A DNA stretch of 64,000 nt from NCBI RefSeq assembly GCF_950295315.1, contig NC_080164.1:114834890-114898889 (forward strand), written 5' to 3'. The notes under the pieces are model-generated. The model saw only the letters and a program-made list of their open reading frames with translations, did no database searches and was not told where the DNA came from. The translations under genes were made by a program, and so were the position numbers. Below are positions 54,164-63,534 of the stretch, one piece after another (the first letter of the stretch is position 1; the number at the start of each line of letters is the position of its first letter). This stretch comes from Erinaceus europaeus. Lineage: Eukaryota > Chordata > Mammalia > Eulipotyphla > Erinaceidae.

Positions 54164-54466
54164 AAAAAAGTAGGGAGTAGGGCGGTAGCACAGAGGCTTA
54201 AGCACACATGGCGCGAAGTGCAAGGACCTGCGGAGGGACCCTGGTTCGAGCCCCACTGCTCCCTACCTGCTGGGGAGTTGCTTCACAAGCAGTCAAGTAG
54301 GTCTGCAGGTGTCTATCTTTCTCTCCCCCTCTGTTTTCCCTTCCTCTCTCCATTTCTCTCTGATCTCTCCAACAATGACGACATCAATAACAACAATAAT
54401 AACTACAGCAAGGGTACCGAAAGCAAATAAATAGATATTTTAAAAGTCTTTAAAATAAAAAAGTAG
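54164..54466 (+). mobile_element. SINE-A with 10-bp TSD
   Basis: AAAAAAGTAG at 54164-54173 and 54457-54466. The element (54174-54456) has GGAGTAGGGCGGTAGCACAG and GGTTCGAGCCCCACTGCTCC. Confidence 0.9.
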
Positions 54467-54491
54467 AAAAGGAAGAAAGAATTGAAGAGGG

Positions 54492-54579
54492 ACTTGAGAG
54501 GAAATGAGAAAAGAAAGTCTCTTCTCTGAAATTTCACTTGAGAGGAAATGAGAAAAGAAAGTTTCTTCTCTGAAATTTC
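54492..54579 (+). repeat. 44-bp tandem duplication
   Basis: ACTTGAGAGGAAATGAGAAA starts at 54492 and again at 54536. The two 44-bp copies differ at one position (AGTCTC versus AGTTTC). Unit and flank are single-copy-looking DNA. Confidence 0.93.
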
Positions 54580-55019
54580 ACAGAAAAGTAGAGATGTTTC
54601 TAACAGTAAAACATCAATATGCTAAGAATTAAACAGCCCTCTCTCAACTGAAAAAAGCTTTGTAGTCTTTCCCAATCTCTACTCCATTAAGAAGTTCTAA
54701 ATTGTTATCATAACAAAACTCAGTCCAATAATAACTTCTAGCTACTATCCAATTCCCTCTGGAAATTTTTCTTCTAGTTTTCATGTGGTTTCTCTTGAGA
54801 CAAGAATAATTTCCAATTTCACTGGGCAGACAACAAAAAGAAATAAATGCATAAGGTGGATTCCTACCAGAAAAAAATGCTTTGGAATCTTTTTTAAAGG
54901 TCATTATTATTGTGAAAAACACACTGGAAGAAAAAAGATAACAAAAGGTAATCTATACTCTAAAAGAGTAAGATATAAGCAGTTATAATGTCTGCTGTGT
55001 GAAATAATCTTTTAAAAAA
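54580..55019. other. Unique AT-rich DNA
   Basis: No gene supported. Confidence 0.5.
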
Positions 55020-55175
55020 ATCATACTGAGGCTGTGTGGCGGTGCAGCCAGTAGAGTGCATATGTTACCATGCAGAAAGACCTGGGTTTGCTCTCTACAA
55101 AGAAGGGAGAGAAGAGAAGAGTACTCCTGAAATCTTGTCACAACACTGCAAACCAGTGTGAAATAAATAAAGAAG
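55020..55175 (+). mobile_element. Diverged SINE-A2-like remnant
   Basis: GGCTGTGTGGCGGTGCAGCC, GCATATGTTACCATGCAGAA, AGACCTGGGTTTGCTC, AATAAATAAAGAAG. Confidence 0.5.
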
Positions 55176-55449
55176 AAATTAATGAAAAAGATTTTCACCT
55201 CCTGCCAGTATCAGGAGATGACCCTAATGCTTGGCTGCAGTAGAGACAATCAGGTCAGGGGTCACTGAAGCAAAACTACAGATCTTTATCAGAAGGAAGC
55301 TTTCCCTCATAAAGGAACATTTCAACATATTATTGCAGAGGCTCTATCATAGAATTTGTGTTTCTTCTGTGTATGTGTGTGTACTTCCCTTTATCTCCCC
55401 TATTTTGTTTTTCATTTCCTGTGCCTAATAAAGAATGGGCCTTGTTCAA

Positions 55450-55908
55450 TGAATTCACTTTTCTTTTTCTTTTCTTCTTCTTTTTTTTTTTTTAACCAGA
55501 GCACTGACTGTTCAGCTCTGACTCATAGTGGTGCAGGGGATTGAACCTGGGACTTTGGAGCCTCAGGCATGAGAGTCTGTTTGCATAGCCATTATGCTAT
55601 CTACCCTCCACCTTGTTTTTGTTTTTTGTTTTTTTACTTTCCCTTTTGTTGTCCTTGTTTTTTATTGTTGTTGTAGTTATTATTGTTGTCATTTTTGCTG
55701 TTGTCGGATAGGACAGAGAGAGATGGAGACAGGAGGGGAAGACAGAGAGACGGAGAGAAAGACACCTACAGACCTGCTTCACTGCCTGTGAAGGGACTTC
55801 CCTGCAGGTGGGGAGCTAAGGGCTTGAACCGGGGTCCTTCGGCCGGTCATTGCGCTTCTTGCCATGTGCGCTTAACCTACTGAGCTACTGCCTGACTCCC
55901 TGAATTCA
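55450..55908 (-). mobile_element. SINE-B and SINE-A tandem sharing one flanking repeat
   Basis: TGAATTCA lies at 55450-55457 and 55901-55908. Between are a minus SINE-B (about 55470-55612: T tract, GGGATTGAACCTGGGACTTT, GAGAGTCTGTTTGCATAGCC) and a minus SINE-A (55613-55900: GTTGTCCTTGTTTTTTATTG to GCCTGACTCCC). In element direction this is A, an A-rich linker, then B and its poly(A). Either SINE may instead have inserted separately. Confidence 0.8.
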
Positions 55909-55959
55909 GTTCTATAATGTCTCAGCCATATGCAGTCCACCCCCTCCCCAGAAATAACA

Positions 55960-56150
55960 GCCAACATAATAATATTAATAGCAGTAAACACTGTTCTCTA
56001 GGATCCTACATTTATTCTATTCTGTATTCTTCCTAACAGCCCTGTGTGGCTGATTCTAGAATAACACTCATTTTATGATACTCTTAAGAGAAAGAACTTG
56101 GCCAGTGTCTCAGGACAAAGGCATTGCACAAACCTAGGAGACTGGACTGA
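55960..56150 (+). mobile_element. Probable MIR
   Basis: AAACACTGTTCTCTAGGATC, ATTCTTCCTAACAGCCCTGT, ACTCATTTTATGATAC and AGAACTTGGCCAGTGTCTCA follow MIR core order with strong decay. Confidence 0.55.
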
Positions 56151-56429
56151 GGATTCGGGGCACTGACATGTTCTGATCTCCTAGGTCTTTAATACTTCAA
56201 GAACGACTATGAAATATGACATTTGAATTTAGATTTGAAAAAAAGCAGACATAGTAAATATTCACTGTAATGAATAAATACTCATTCCATTAAACAAGCC
56301 GATCAAAAAATGGCCAGAGCTATCTCCCAGCCTATCAGTCTTTAAGGGTGATGATAAGCTGCTTTCTTAGGCTGTTCTAAGTGGCCAGTCATTAACACAC
56401 CTGAGGATGCCTTTCAATTTAAAATTCTG

Positions 56430-56588
56430 TATAGGAGCTGAAGCAGCAGTAGACTCCAAAGCTTACACACACAGAGGCCCGCGGTTCAACCGTTGGTATT
56501 GTCTATGCCCAGCAGTGCTCTGGCCTCTCTCATTCTCTCCCTCTCCAATCTCTTTCTTTCAAGAAATAAATACACCTTTTAAAAAATT
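56430..56588 (+). mobile_element. Old tRNA-like SINE
   Basis: GGAGCTGAAGCAGCAGTAGA, CGCGGTTCAACCGTTGG, CCAGCAGTGCTCTGGCCTCT, a CT tract, AAGAAATAAATACACC. Possibly C-like. Confidence 0.5.
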
Positions 56589-56591
56589 CTA

Positions 56592-56790
56592 TGGGCCAGC
56601 AACAAAACTTTCTTGGACAGTGTGCTTGCTTTGTTATGCACACAACCCAGGTTCAAGACAGCCCCGCTCCCCAGTACTGAAGGAAGCTTTGGTGCTGTGG
56701 TATCTATTTCTGCATCTACATCTTGGGGCAAGGGAGGTGCGGGGGAGGTGGTACAAGGGTGGGGCCAGCCTAGAGTGAAGCCCCAGTGAC
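56592..56790 (+). mobile_element. SINE-D copy
   Basis: GGGCCAGCAACAAAACTTTC, TTGGACAGTGTGCTTGCTTT, CAGGTTCAAGACAGCCCCGC, GAAGGAAGCTTTGGTGCTGT. Confidence 0.75.
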
Positions 56791-57414
56791 AACTGAAAAA
56801 TAATTATTTATAAAGTTTCTGTTACGCTACATCTTGCTAAGAAGCAAAACAGGAAAGTACAAGGAAAATATGTTGACTTCCTAGTAAATTACCTTCTATT
56901 CAGTGTAAATTGATAAACTTTACAACCTAGTAAAAAGTAAAATCCCATCATTTCTAACAGTGAGATGTTCAATGTCAAATAAAATGTATGATCTAAATTA
57001 AACAGCCACTTACACAATTCAATCTTGTAATAAGACACTTGAAAAAAAAATATTCACACTATTCTAAAGGAGTAGTTTAAAATAAGCCTTTCTCCTTTAT
57101 CCCCACACCCTCTCCAACATTTGTTGTGACTGTCCTTTCTGATGTATGACATTCTCATTGTTGGTGGGGATATAAATTGGTCCAACTCCAGTTGATAGCA
57201 GTCTGAGGAACTCCGAAAAGGCTAGAAGTGGACCTTCCCTAAGACCCTGCAATTCTTCTCCTGGGGATATATCCTAAGGAACCAAACATAGCCATCCAAA
57301 AAGATCTGTGTATACCTATGTTCATAGCAGCATAGTTTGGAGCAGCCAAAACCTGGAAGCAACCCAGATAGATATCCAACAACAGATGAGTGACTTGAGT
57401 AAGTTGTTGTATCG

Positions 57415-57535
57415 GGAGGAATAGGTAGCATAATGGTTATGCAAAGAGACTTTCATGCCTGAGGCTCCAAAGCCCTAGGTTCAATTCCCTACATCGCCAT
57501 AAACTAGATGAGCAGTGCTCTAAGCGAAAAAGAAA
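57415..57535 (+). mobile_element. SINE-B inside L1A
   Basis: GGGAGGAATAGGTAGCATAA, TGGTTATGCAAAGAGACTTT, GGTTCAATTCCCTACATCGC, GAGCAGTGCTCTAAGCG. The flanks AAGTTGTTGTAT and AAGTTGTGGGGTAT are an imperfect TSD. Confidence 0.88.
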
Positions 57536-57722
57536 TAATAACAAAGTTGTGGGGTATATTCACAGTGGAATACTACTCAGCTATTAAAAATGGTGAATTC
57601 ACCTTCTTCACCTCATTTTGGATGGAGCTTGAAGGAATCATGTTGAGTGAGATCAGCCACAAAGAGGATAACTATGGGATGATCTCACTCATGGGCAAAA
57701 TGTAAGATCCGAGACAGGACAT

Positions 57723-58052
57723 AAGAATACAAAGGAGGAGGGAGTCGGGCTGTAGTGCAGCGGGCTAAGCGCAGGTGGCGCAAAGCACAAAGACCGGCAT
57801 AAGGATCCCGGTTCGAACCCCGGCTCCCCACCTGCAGGGGAGTCACTTCACAGGCGGTGAAGCAGGTCTGCAGGTGTCTATCTTTCTCTCCTCCTCTCTG
57901 TCTTCCCCTCCCTCTCTCCATTTCTCTCTGTCCTATCCAACAACGACAACAACAATAATAACTACAACAATAAAACAACAAGGGCAACAAAAGGGAATAA
58001 ATAAATAAAATAAATATTAAAAAATTTTAAAAAAAAAGAATACAAAGGAGGA
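57723..58052 (+). mobile_element. SINE-A, near consensus, perfect 17-bp TSD, inside L1A
   Basis: AAGAATACAAAGGAGGA at 57723-57739 and 58036-58052. The element (57740-58035) has GGGAGTCGGGCTGTAGTGCA, GGTTCGAACCCCGGCTCCCC, CAACAACGACAACAACAATA and AAATAAATAAAATAAATATT. A and B boxes are intact. It looks like one of the youngest insertions here. Confidence 0.96.
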
Positions 58053-58332
58053 AACACAAAGTGAAACTTGTACTGGACTGACTTATTAAACCAAAAAAAA
58101 AAGGACTCTAGGGAAGGAGAATGGGGCATGGGGGATTAGAGGTCCTCATACATGATGAGAGAAAAGGACCTAATCTGGGAACAGGAGATGAGAGTGTTCT
58201 GCTGACACCTGTCGCGGTGAGATGAGAAAATGTACCCATATGTCAGTGGCTCTATGGTAAACATTAACCTCCAAATAAAAATAAATAAACCAAAATGGGC
58301 TTTACTTAGTAAGGCTAAGATTGCCTCAGGCT

Positions 58333-58600
58333 GGGAGTCGGCGGTAGCGCAGCAGGTTAAGCACAAAGTGCAAGGACCGGCATAAAGATCCCAGTTCAAG
58401 CCCCCGGCTCCCCACCTGCAGGGGAGTCACTTCACAGGCGGTGAAGCAAGTCTGCAGGTGTCTATCTTTCTCTGTCTCTCTGTCTTCCCCTCCTCTCTCT
58501 ATTTCTCTCTGTCCTATCCAACAACAATGACATCAATAACAACAACAATAAAACAAGGGCAACAAAACAGAAAATAAATAAATATAAAAATGAAAAGAAA
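58333..58600 (+). mobile_element. SINE-A copy
   Basis: GCTGGGAGTCGGCGGTAGCG, CAGTTCAAGCCCCCGGCTCC, GGGCAACAAAACAGAAAATA. The GCGCAGGTGGCG segment of the head is deleted. Confidence 0.93.
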
Positions 58601-58604
58601 TTAT

Positions 58605-58908
58605 TGGGGGGGGGGGTTGGTGGTGGCACACTGGGCTAAGCGCACATAGTAGAGAAGTGCAGAGACCTATGCAAGGATACCGGTTCGAGTCCCTAGCTCC
58701 CCACCTGCAGAAGAGACGCTTCACAAGGGGTGAAGCAGGTCTGCAGATGTCTATCTTTCTCTCCCCCTCCTCTTTCTATCTCTCCCTCCTCTCTCAATTT
58801 CTCTTTGATCTATCCAATAAAATGGAAAGAAATAGCACCATGAACAGTGGATTCATAGTGCCAGCACTGAGTCCTAGTGATAACCCTAGAAGTAAAAGAA
58901 AAAAAAAA
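58605..58908 (+). mobile_element. SINE-A copy
   Basis: G11 run, TGGTGGCACACTGGGCTAAG, GGTTCGAGTCCCTAGCTCCC, CCAATAAAATGGAAAGAAAT, GTGCCAGCACTGAGTCCTAG, an A tail. It directly follows the previous copy. Confidence 0.92.
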
Positions 58909-59105
58909 TACCTTTTTGAGGGGGTGAGGGGGAAGGTTATGTCTTGGTATTTTAATGAGGAACAGCAGGGTGATAACTCAGCAAAGTGAAAAGTCAGGTA
59001 CCGCTTGGGGCAAATGTTTTATTTTTCCTCTTTTGTTAAGGATAGGATATTTTCTAACTACAAAGCTATAGGGCACGAGCTGATATGTTTCTGTGTAGTG
59101 TTTTT

Positions 59106-59303
59106 TTTATATTTTTATTTATTTATTTATTTTATTTGATAAGCCAGAGATAAACTGAGAGGAGACAGCAAGGGAGAAAGAAAGAGAGAGAGACATCTGC
59201 AGACATGCTAAGCTTACCTTTTGCAAATGGTGGTGGGGGGCTTAAATCTGGGCCCTTGTATAGAGTACTGTGTGTGCTCAACCAGGTGCACCACTAGCAG
59301 CCC
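59106..59303 (-). mobile_element. SINE-A2 copy
   Basis: TTTATTTATTTATTTTATTT tail, a purine block, GGCTTAAATCTGGGCCC, GGTGCACCACTAGCAGCCCC head. Confidence 0.85.
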
Positions 59304-59337
59304 CTCCATCATAAAATTCAAAACTAAAATGTCTTGG

Positions 59338-59455
59338 TAGGGGAGACAGCATAAAGGTTATGCAAAGAGACTTTCATGCCTGAGGCTCTTAAGTCCCAGA
59401 TTCAATTCCCTGTACCAACATAAAGCAGAGCTAAGCAGCGTTCTAGAAAAAAAAA
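59338..59455 (+). mobile_element. SINE-B copy
   Basis: GGGGAGACAGCATAAAGGTT, ATGCAAAGAGACTTTCATGC, GATTCAATTCCCTGTACCAA, GAGCTAAGCAGCGTTCTAG, A tail. Confidence 0.9.
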
Positions 59456-59597
59456 TTTTTTTTGAATAATATTAACTTCCCTATCTCCCACTTGGCATAT
59501 TTCAAGTTAACACTGGCTTATAACATTATAAAACTGAGGGGCAGCCAAGTGGTAGCACACAATGTGTATAGTTCTCTCTCCTGGAGTATGGGATGAA

Positions 59598-59760
59598 CCA
59601 AATCACTCGCCTCTTTTTTTTTTTTTAAATCAGAGCACAGATCAGATCTGGTTTTATAATGGTAGTGGTGATGGGGTGGAACCTGGGACCTTGGAGCCTT
59701 AGGCATGAAAGTCTCTTTGCATAACCATTATGCTGTCTACCCCTGGCCTAAATCACTCAC
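59598..59760 (-). mobile_element. SINE-B with TSD
   Basis: T tract, AATCAGAGCACAGATCAGAT, GGTGGAACCTGGGACCTTGG, GAAAGTCTCTTTGCATAACC. AAATCACTCGC (near 59599) and AAATCACTCAC (near 59750) form the TSD. It interrupts a worn A2-like head (59537-59575). Confidence 0.88.
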
Positions 59761-60134
59761 TTCTAATGAACTGTGTAGGGAAAAACTGTAGGCACATAAT
59801 TTGCAAGACTGCATTAACAGGAACAAAAGGCTCATAAAATGGAGTAGGCTACTGGCCAACAGCCAGTGTGAGGAACAAGGTCCTTCAGCAAACATCAGTG
59901 AGGAACTAGCAATGCTACCAAAAATCATGTGAGTGAACTGGAAGCAGGTTACTCCCCCAGGACCTAGAGATGAGGCCCAGCTATGATTGACATGAGGAAC
60001 ACAACTTTAAGGAAGACCTTGAGCCAGAGGACCCAGCTAGACTATTACTATTACTTATTTTAGTATGGAACAAGGGTTGAAAAGCAGGGCATTGTAGCTG
60101 AGCAATATAGCTAGCATCCTCTTGGGTCTAATTT
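59761..60134. other. Unique DNA
   Basis: No feature recognised. Confidence 0.5.
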
Positions 60135-60270
60135 TTTCGATAGAGGAAAGATGAGGCAGAGAAAACAGAGGATGAAGACATATCCATGGTGCTCCCACCA
60201 ACAGGGAGACCCAAGACTTTCTGTATGGTAAGGCACATGCATACTACCCACTGAGCTATCTCTTAGTCCC
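60135..60270 (-). mobile_element. SINE-E remnant
   Basis: ATATCCATGGTGCTCCCACC, AGGGAGACCCAAGACTTTCT, CTACCCACTGAGCTATCTCT. Minus-oriented, diverged. Confidence 0.5.
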
Positions 60271-60482
60271 CACACTGAGATTCTTGTTTAACAACAACAA
60301 CAAAGGAAGAAAAAAAGGTGAGAAATTGCTTACTGTTAAGTCACAAAGTTTTGGAGTGACTTGTTCTGTGGTGTTTTGAGATGAACTGTGTCCCCCTCAA
60401 AATTCTTATGGTGAAGTAGTCCCTTAGTAAGCACCTGAGAATGGCACATGGTTCTGGAAACTGAATTTGCTGGGGTGGGTCG

Positions 60483-60495
60483 AAAGAAAGAAGGA

Positions 60496-60547
<52 letters not shown>

Positions 60548-60629
60548 AGAGAGAGAGAAAGAGAGAGAGGAAGGAAGGAAGGGAGGAAGGAAAGGAAGGA
60601 AGGAAGGCAGGAAGAGAGAGAGAGGAGGA

Positions 60630-60688
<59 letters not shown>

Positions 60689-60742
60689 GAGAAAGGAAGG
60701 AAGGAAGGAAGGAAGGAAGGAAGGAAGGGAGGGAGGGAGGGA
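60483..60742 (+). repeat. Long (GAAA)n/(GGAA)n/(GGGA)n polypurine microsatellite
   Basis: About 260 bp of uninterrupted purine tetranucleotides. The longest simple repeat in the window and a potential triplex (H-DNA) former. Two 100-130-codon charged frames across it are artefacts. Confidence 0.97.
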
Positions 60743-60889
60743 AGACCTATAAACTCAACTAGAAGTCACCTTCCAGTAGCAACAAGACAATGTAAAATGC
60801 TAGAATTGACACAACGGTACTCTCCAGTGCTTCACAATACAGTTCACCATTCAGACTAGTCCCTTCCTAGAAGAGCAGGACAGCAGATG

Positions 60890-61035
60890 CCACTAAAGCT
60901 TGCCTGCTCAGTGGCAGCACATCACTTCCAAGCACTAGGCCCTGGGTTCAATCTCTGAGGTCACAAGAGCGCCAAGTACAGGAGAGACACCAACATTGGT
61001 GGATTGGAGTGGTTTGATCTCTTCCCCTCATAAAC
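60890..61035 (+). mobile_element. Old SINE-E/D-like remnant
   Basis: GCCTGCTCAGTGGCAGCACA, CCTGGGTTCAATCTCTGAGG, GAGCGCCAAGTACAGGAGAG. Confidence 0.45.
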
Positions 61036-61130
61036 AACAAATAAGCAAAACATGAGCAGGTACAGTTACAGATATTTAACAGTAGAGTATTTGATCAAGG
61101 CTCAAGTCCCAATGACGGGGGGGGGGGGGG

Positions 61131-61262
61131 AGTGGTCTGGGAGGTAGTACAGTGGATAAAGCATTGGACTCTCAAGAATGAGGTCCAGAGTTCAGTCCCT
61201 GGCATCACATGTACCTGGGTGGCTGTCGCTATCCAATAAATAAATAAATACAATTTTTAAAA
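61131..61262 (+). mobile_element. SINE-C copy
   Basis: GTGGTCTGGGAGGTAGTACA, GTGGATAAAGCATTGGACTC, GAGTTCAGTCCCTGGCATCA, CCAATAAATAAATAAATACA. Confidence 0.9.
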
Positions 61263-61868
61263 GGGGGGAGTTTTCTTCTATGTAGTAAAAGTAGGGCCAT
61301 GGTAATAGCTCAGTGGAAAACTCATTTATGGCATTAAAGCCAGAGCTGAAATTAAGAATCAATCATTCTAACAGGTCCTTCTTTGATGTAGAAAGCTAGA
61401 CAGTGTCCACAAAAAGAGGCCTGCCCATGTTTTCCCGCAGTCAGTGGGGAAGAGATTAACACCTATCCCTCCAGAGTCACAGCTCAGTGGTCCAGCTACA
61501 ATTCAGGATATGACACAGGCTGACATGCTTTTGTCTTGGCCTCTTGGTTCCATGTACAAAACAATTCTGACACTGACCTGATTCTCTTTTCTGGACTGTC
61601 ATGAACCTGCGAAGAAACAGTAAGAGTAGCAGGCACTTTCTTTCTGAAGCAGATGTGAAGTATTATACCTGTGGGAAAAGAAACAAGGAAAACCCAGTTA
61701 ATGTTTAGAGTATGTTTTAGCACCATGAATTATTCTAGTTTTTTAAAAAAAAATCTTATTGGGAAATAATGGCATACAGGACTGTTGTTGACACATGGAA
61801 TCTCATCTCCGTTTCATAGGTGTCACACCACACCCATGACCCAAGTCCCTCTTCACCACCATGTAGTG
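61263..61868. other. Mostly unique DNA holding an exon-like segment
   Basis: 61295-61380 may be a worn SINE-B-like piece (AATAGCTCAGTGGAAAACTC). The rest is single-copy-looking and contains the exon candidate described separately. Confidence 0.5.
61578..61668 (-). other. Exon-like 91-bp segment (unproven)
   Basis: On the minus strand, TTCCTTGTTTCTTTTCCCAC followed by AG ends at 61669, a strong polypyrimidine tract and acceptor. The segment ends ...AGAATCAG|GTCAGT at 61578/61577, a good donor. One frame is open through it and reads IILHICFRKKVPATLTVSSQ, then VHDSPEKRIR: a hydrophobic run followed by basic residues, as at the end of a membrane segment. I do not recognise the protein. Splice-like signals also occur by chance. 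Confidence 0.3.
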
Positions 61869-61869
61869 G

Positions 61870-61911
<42 letters not shown>
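61869..61911 (+). repeat. (CA)n microsatellite
   Basis: About 21 CA units. Confidence 0.97.
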
Positions 61912-61912
<1 letters not shown>

Positions 61913-61944
61913 CCTTGGTCCAGGGTCCTTTGCTGCAATACACT

Positions 61945-62062
61945 GTCTTTATTTGTTTCTTGTATAAAGATAGCCAGAAATCAAGACAGAAGGGGGTGAT
62001 AAAGAGGCAGACACCTGCAATGCTGCTTTACCACCCCTGCAGGTCGGAAGTGGGGGCTCGAA
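61945..62062 (-). mobile_element. SINE-A2 3' part
   Basis: TGTCTTTATTTGTTTCTTGT, AGATAGCCAGAAATCAAGAC, CACCTGCAATGCTGCTTTAC, GTGGGGGCTCGAAGG. The head is replaced by a purine tract. Confidence 0.75.
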
Positions 62063-62084
62063 GGCAAAGGCTGATAGAGAGAGA

Positions 62085-62165
62085 AAGAGGGACTGGGTGG
62101 TGGCGCACCTAGTTGAGCCCATGTGTTATAGTGTGCGAGGACCCAGGTTTGAGCCCCTTCCTTCC
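62085..62165 (+). mobile_element. SINE-A2 head fragment
   Basis: GAGGGACTGGGTGGTGGCGC, ACCTAGTTGAGCCCATGTGT, CAGGTTTGAGCCCCTTCC. It stops before the CT block. Confidence 0.8.
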
Positions 62166-62246
62166 CTACAATCAGCAGTTGTTGTTTCTGTCCTTCATAA
62201 TGTAATTATTTGTTTTATTAAAGATTCCACTGCTTTTCTAGTGAGA

Positions 62247-62438
62247 CCTCTTTATCACACCAAAGTAAAAGAGTCTGGAGTGGGTGGGTGGGGAGAATAC
62301 AGGTCCAAGAAGGATGACAGAGGACCTAGTGGGGGTTGTATTGTTATAAGGGAAACTGGGGAATGTTATGCATGTACAAACTATTGTATTTACTGTTGAA
62401 TGTAAAACATTAATTCCCCAATAAAGGAACTTAAAAAA
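62247..62438 (+). mobile_element. L1A 3' end
   Basis: ATCACACCAAAGTAAAAGAG, GGGAGAATACAGGTCCAAGA, TGTATTTACTGTTGAATG, AAACATTAATTCCCCAATAA. About 190 bp, 5'-truncated, close to the copies at 13000 and 36700. Confidence 0.93.
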
Positions 62439-62444
62439 TATATA

Positions 62445-62650
62445 GTGAGAGGGGGTGGTGGTGGTGCACCTGGTGAGCACACAAGTTATCAGGGGCAAGG
62501 ACCTAGCAGTTCAAGCTCTCAGTCTCCACCTGCAGGAAAGGAAGCATAATGAGTAGTGATGCAGGTCTGCAGGTGTCTGTCTTTCATTCTCTACCTCCCC
62601 TCCCTGCTCAATTTATCTCTGGTTATCAAATAAAATAAACTAAATATTTT
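62445..62650 (+). mobile_element. SINE-A2 copy
   Basis: GAGGGGGTGGTGGTGGTGCA, GCAGTTCAAGCTCTCAGTCT, GATGCAGGTCTGCAGGTGTC, ATCAAATAAAATAAAC. Confidence 0.88.
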
Positions 62651-62661
62651 TAATAAAAGAG

Positions 62662-62770
62662 AGGCTAGGGTAGTGGCTCAGCAGTACAGTGCATGTTATA
62701 CATGCCCAAAGCCCTGGGCCCTGTCAAAGACACCACATTAAAACAAAGACAGGATAAAATAAATAGAACA
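62662..62770 (+). mobile_element. Old SINE-E-like remnant
   Basis: GAGGCTAGGGTAGTGGCTCA, GCAGTACAGTGCATGTTATA, AAAGCCCTGGGCCCTG, AAGACACCACATTAAAAC. Confidence 0.55.
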
Positions 62771-62860
62771 TTGTAAATAATAAAGAAGTGTTTTGGCTTC
62801 TCTGTTACTAAAAAAATAATAATAAGGAACAAATAAAGTCTTTTAAAAATATTTTCTCTC

Positions 62861-63004
62861 TTAAAATTTTGTTTATTGGAGGGTCCAGGGTGTGGTGCAC
62901 CTGGTTGAGCACACATGTTACAGTGTGCAAGGACCCAGGTTCAAGTCCCTGGCCCCCACCTACAAGGAGAATACTTTGCAAGTGGTGAAGCAGTGCTGCA
63001 GGTG

Positions 63005-63035
<31 letters not shown>

Positions 63036-63119
63036 TTATCATCCCCTTCCTTCTTGATTTCTGGCAGCCTCTATTTAATAAATAAAGATAAACAAAAAAT
63101 TAAAATTCTGTTTATTGGA
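62861..63119 (+). mobile_element. SINE-A2 with 20-bp TSD, inserted into another SINE
   Basis: TTAAAATTTTGTTTATTGGA (62861-62880) and TTAAAATTCTGTTTATTGGA (63100-63119) differ at one base. The element (62881-63099) has GTGTGGTGCACCTGGTTGAG, GGTTCAAGTCCCTGGCCCCC, (CT)n and AATAAATAAAGATAAAC. The target is the tail of the minus SINE-A2 that follows. Confidence 0.95.
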
Positions 63120-63268
63120 CAGAGAAATTGATAGGGAATGGGAAGACAGAGAGGGAGATACCTGCAGCACTGTTTCACTGCTTGTAAAACTTTCCGCCTC
63201 AAGGTAGGGACCAGAGGCTTGGACTCAGATCCTTGTGCATATTTGCTCTACCAAGCACACCCAACCCC
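63100..63268 (-). mobile_element. SINE-A2 copy, target of the previous insertion
   Basis: CTGTTTATTGGACAGAGAAA, a purine block, TGCAGCACTGTTTCACTGCT, GAGGCTTGGACTCAGATCC, AAGCACACCCAACCCC. Confidence 0.85.
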
Positions 63269-63349
63269 AAATAAAGTTATTTAAAGCTGGGCTCTATAGC
63301 TCATTTGGTTCTGCTTCTTCACTTCCAGTGGGGAACTGAGACCAGGAAA

Positions 63350-63351
<2 letters not shown>

Positions 63352-63418
<67 letters not shown>
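63352..63418 (+). repeat. (CA)n(GA)n microsatellite
   Basis: About 21 CA units directly followed by about 12 GA units. Confidence 0.96.
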
Positions 63419-63424
<6 letters not shown>

Positions 63425-63534
63425 ATGTGTATGTGTTAGAGAGAAAGCTCACTAAGGAGGAAGGCAGCCTTTCCAGGCAGCCACACAGAAATGCTAAGGC
63501 ACTGCGACGGGAACTGAGGAAGAAATGAAGTGCT

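Larger units (their letters stand above)
57078..58295 (+). mobile_element. L1A 3' end with inverted 5' segment, SINE-interrupted
   Basis: 57156 onward is forward L1A (GTTGGTGGGGATATAAATTG, AATACTACTCAGCTATTAAA, the 3'UTR with GTGAAACTTGTACTGGACTG, ending CCAAATAAAAATAAATAA). 57078-57155 is the same element reversed: its complement GAGAATGTCATACATCAGAA matches the plus strand at 36124. This is the signature of twin priming. Two SINEs sit inside. Confidence 0.88.

Noticed and set aside
55410..55440. CCTAATAAAGAATGGGCC as the 3' end of a gene
   Set aside because: A single polyadenylation-like hexamer in AT-rich DNA, with no coding sequence upstream.
60448..60859. Charged 104- and 130-codon frames
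   Set aside because: They translate a GAAA/GGAA microsatellite in frames that happen to lack stops.
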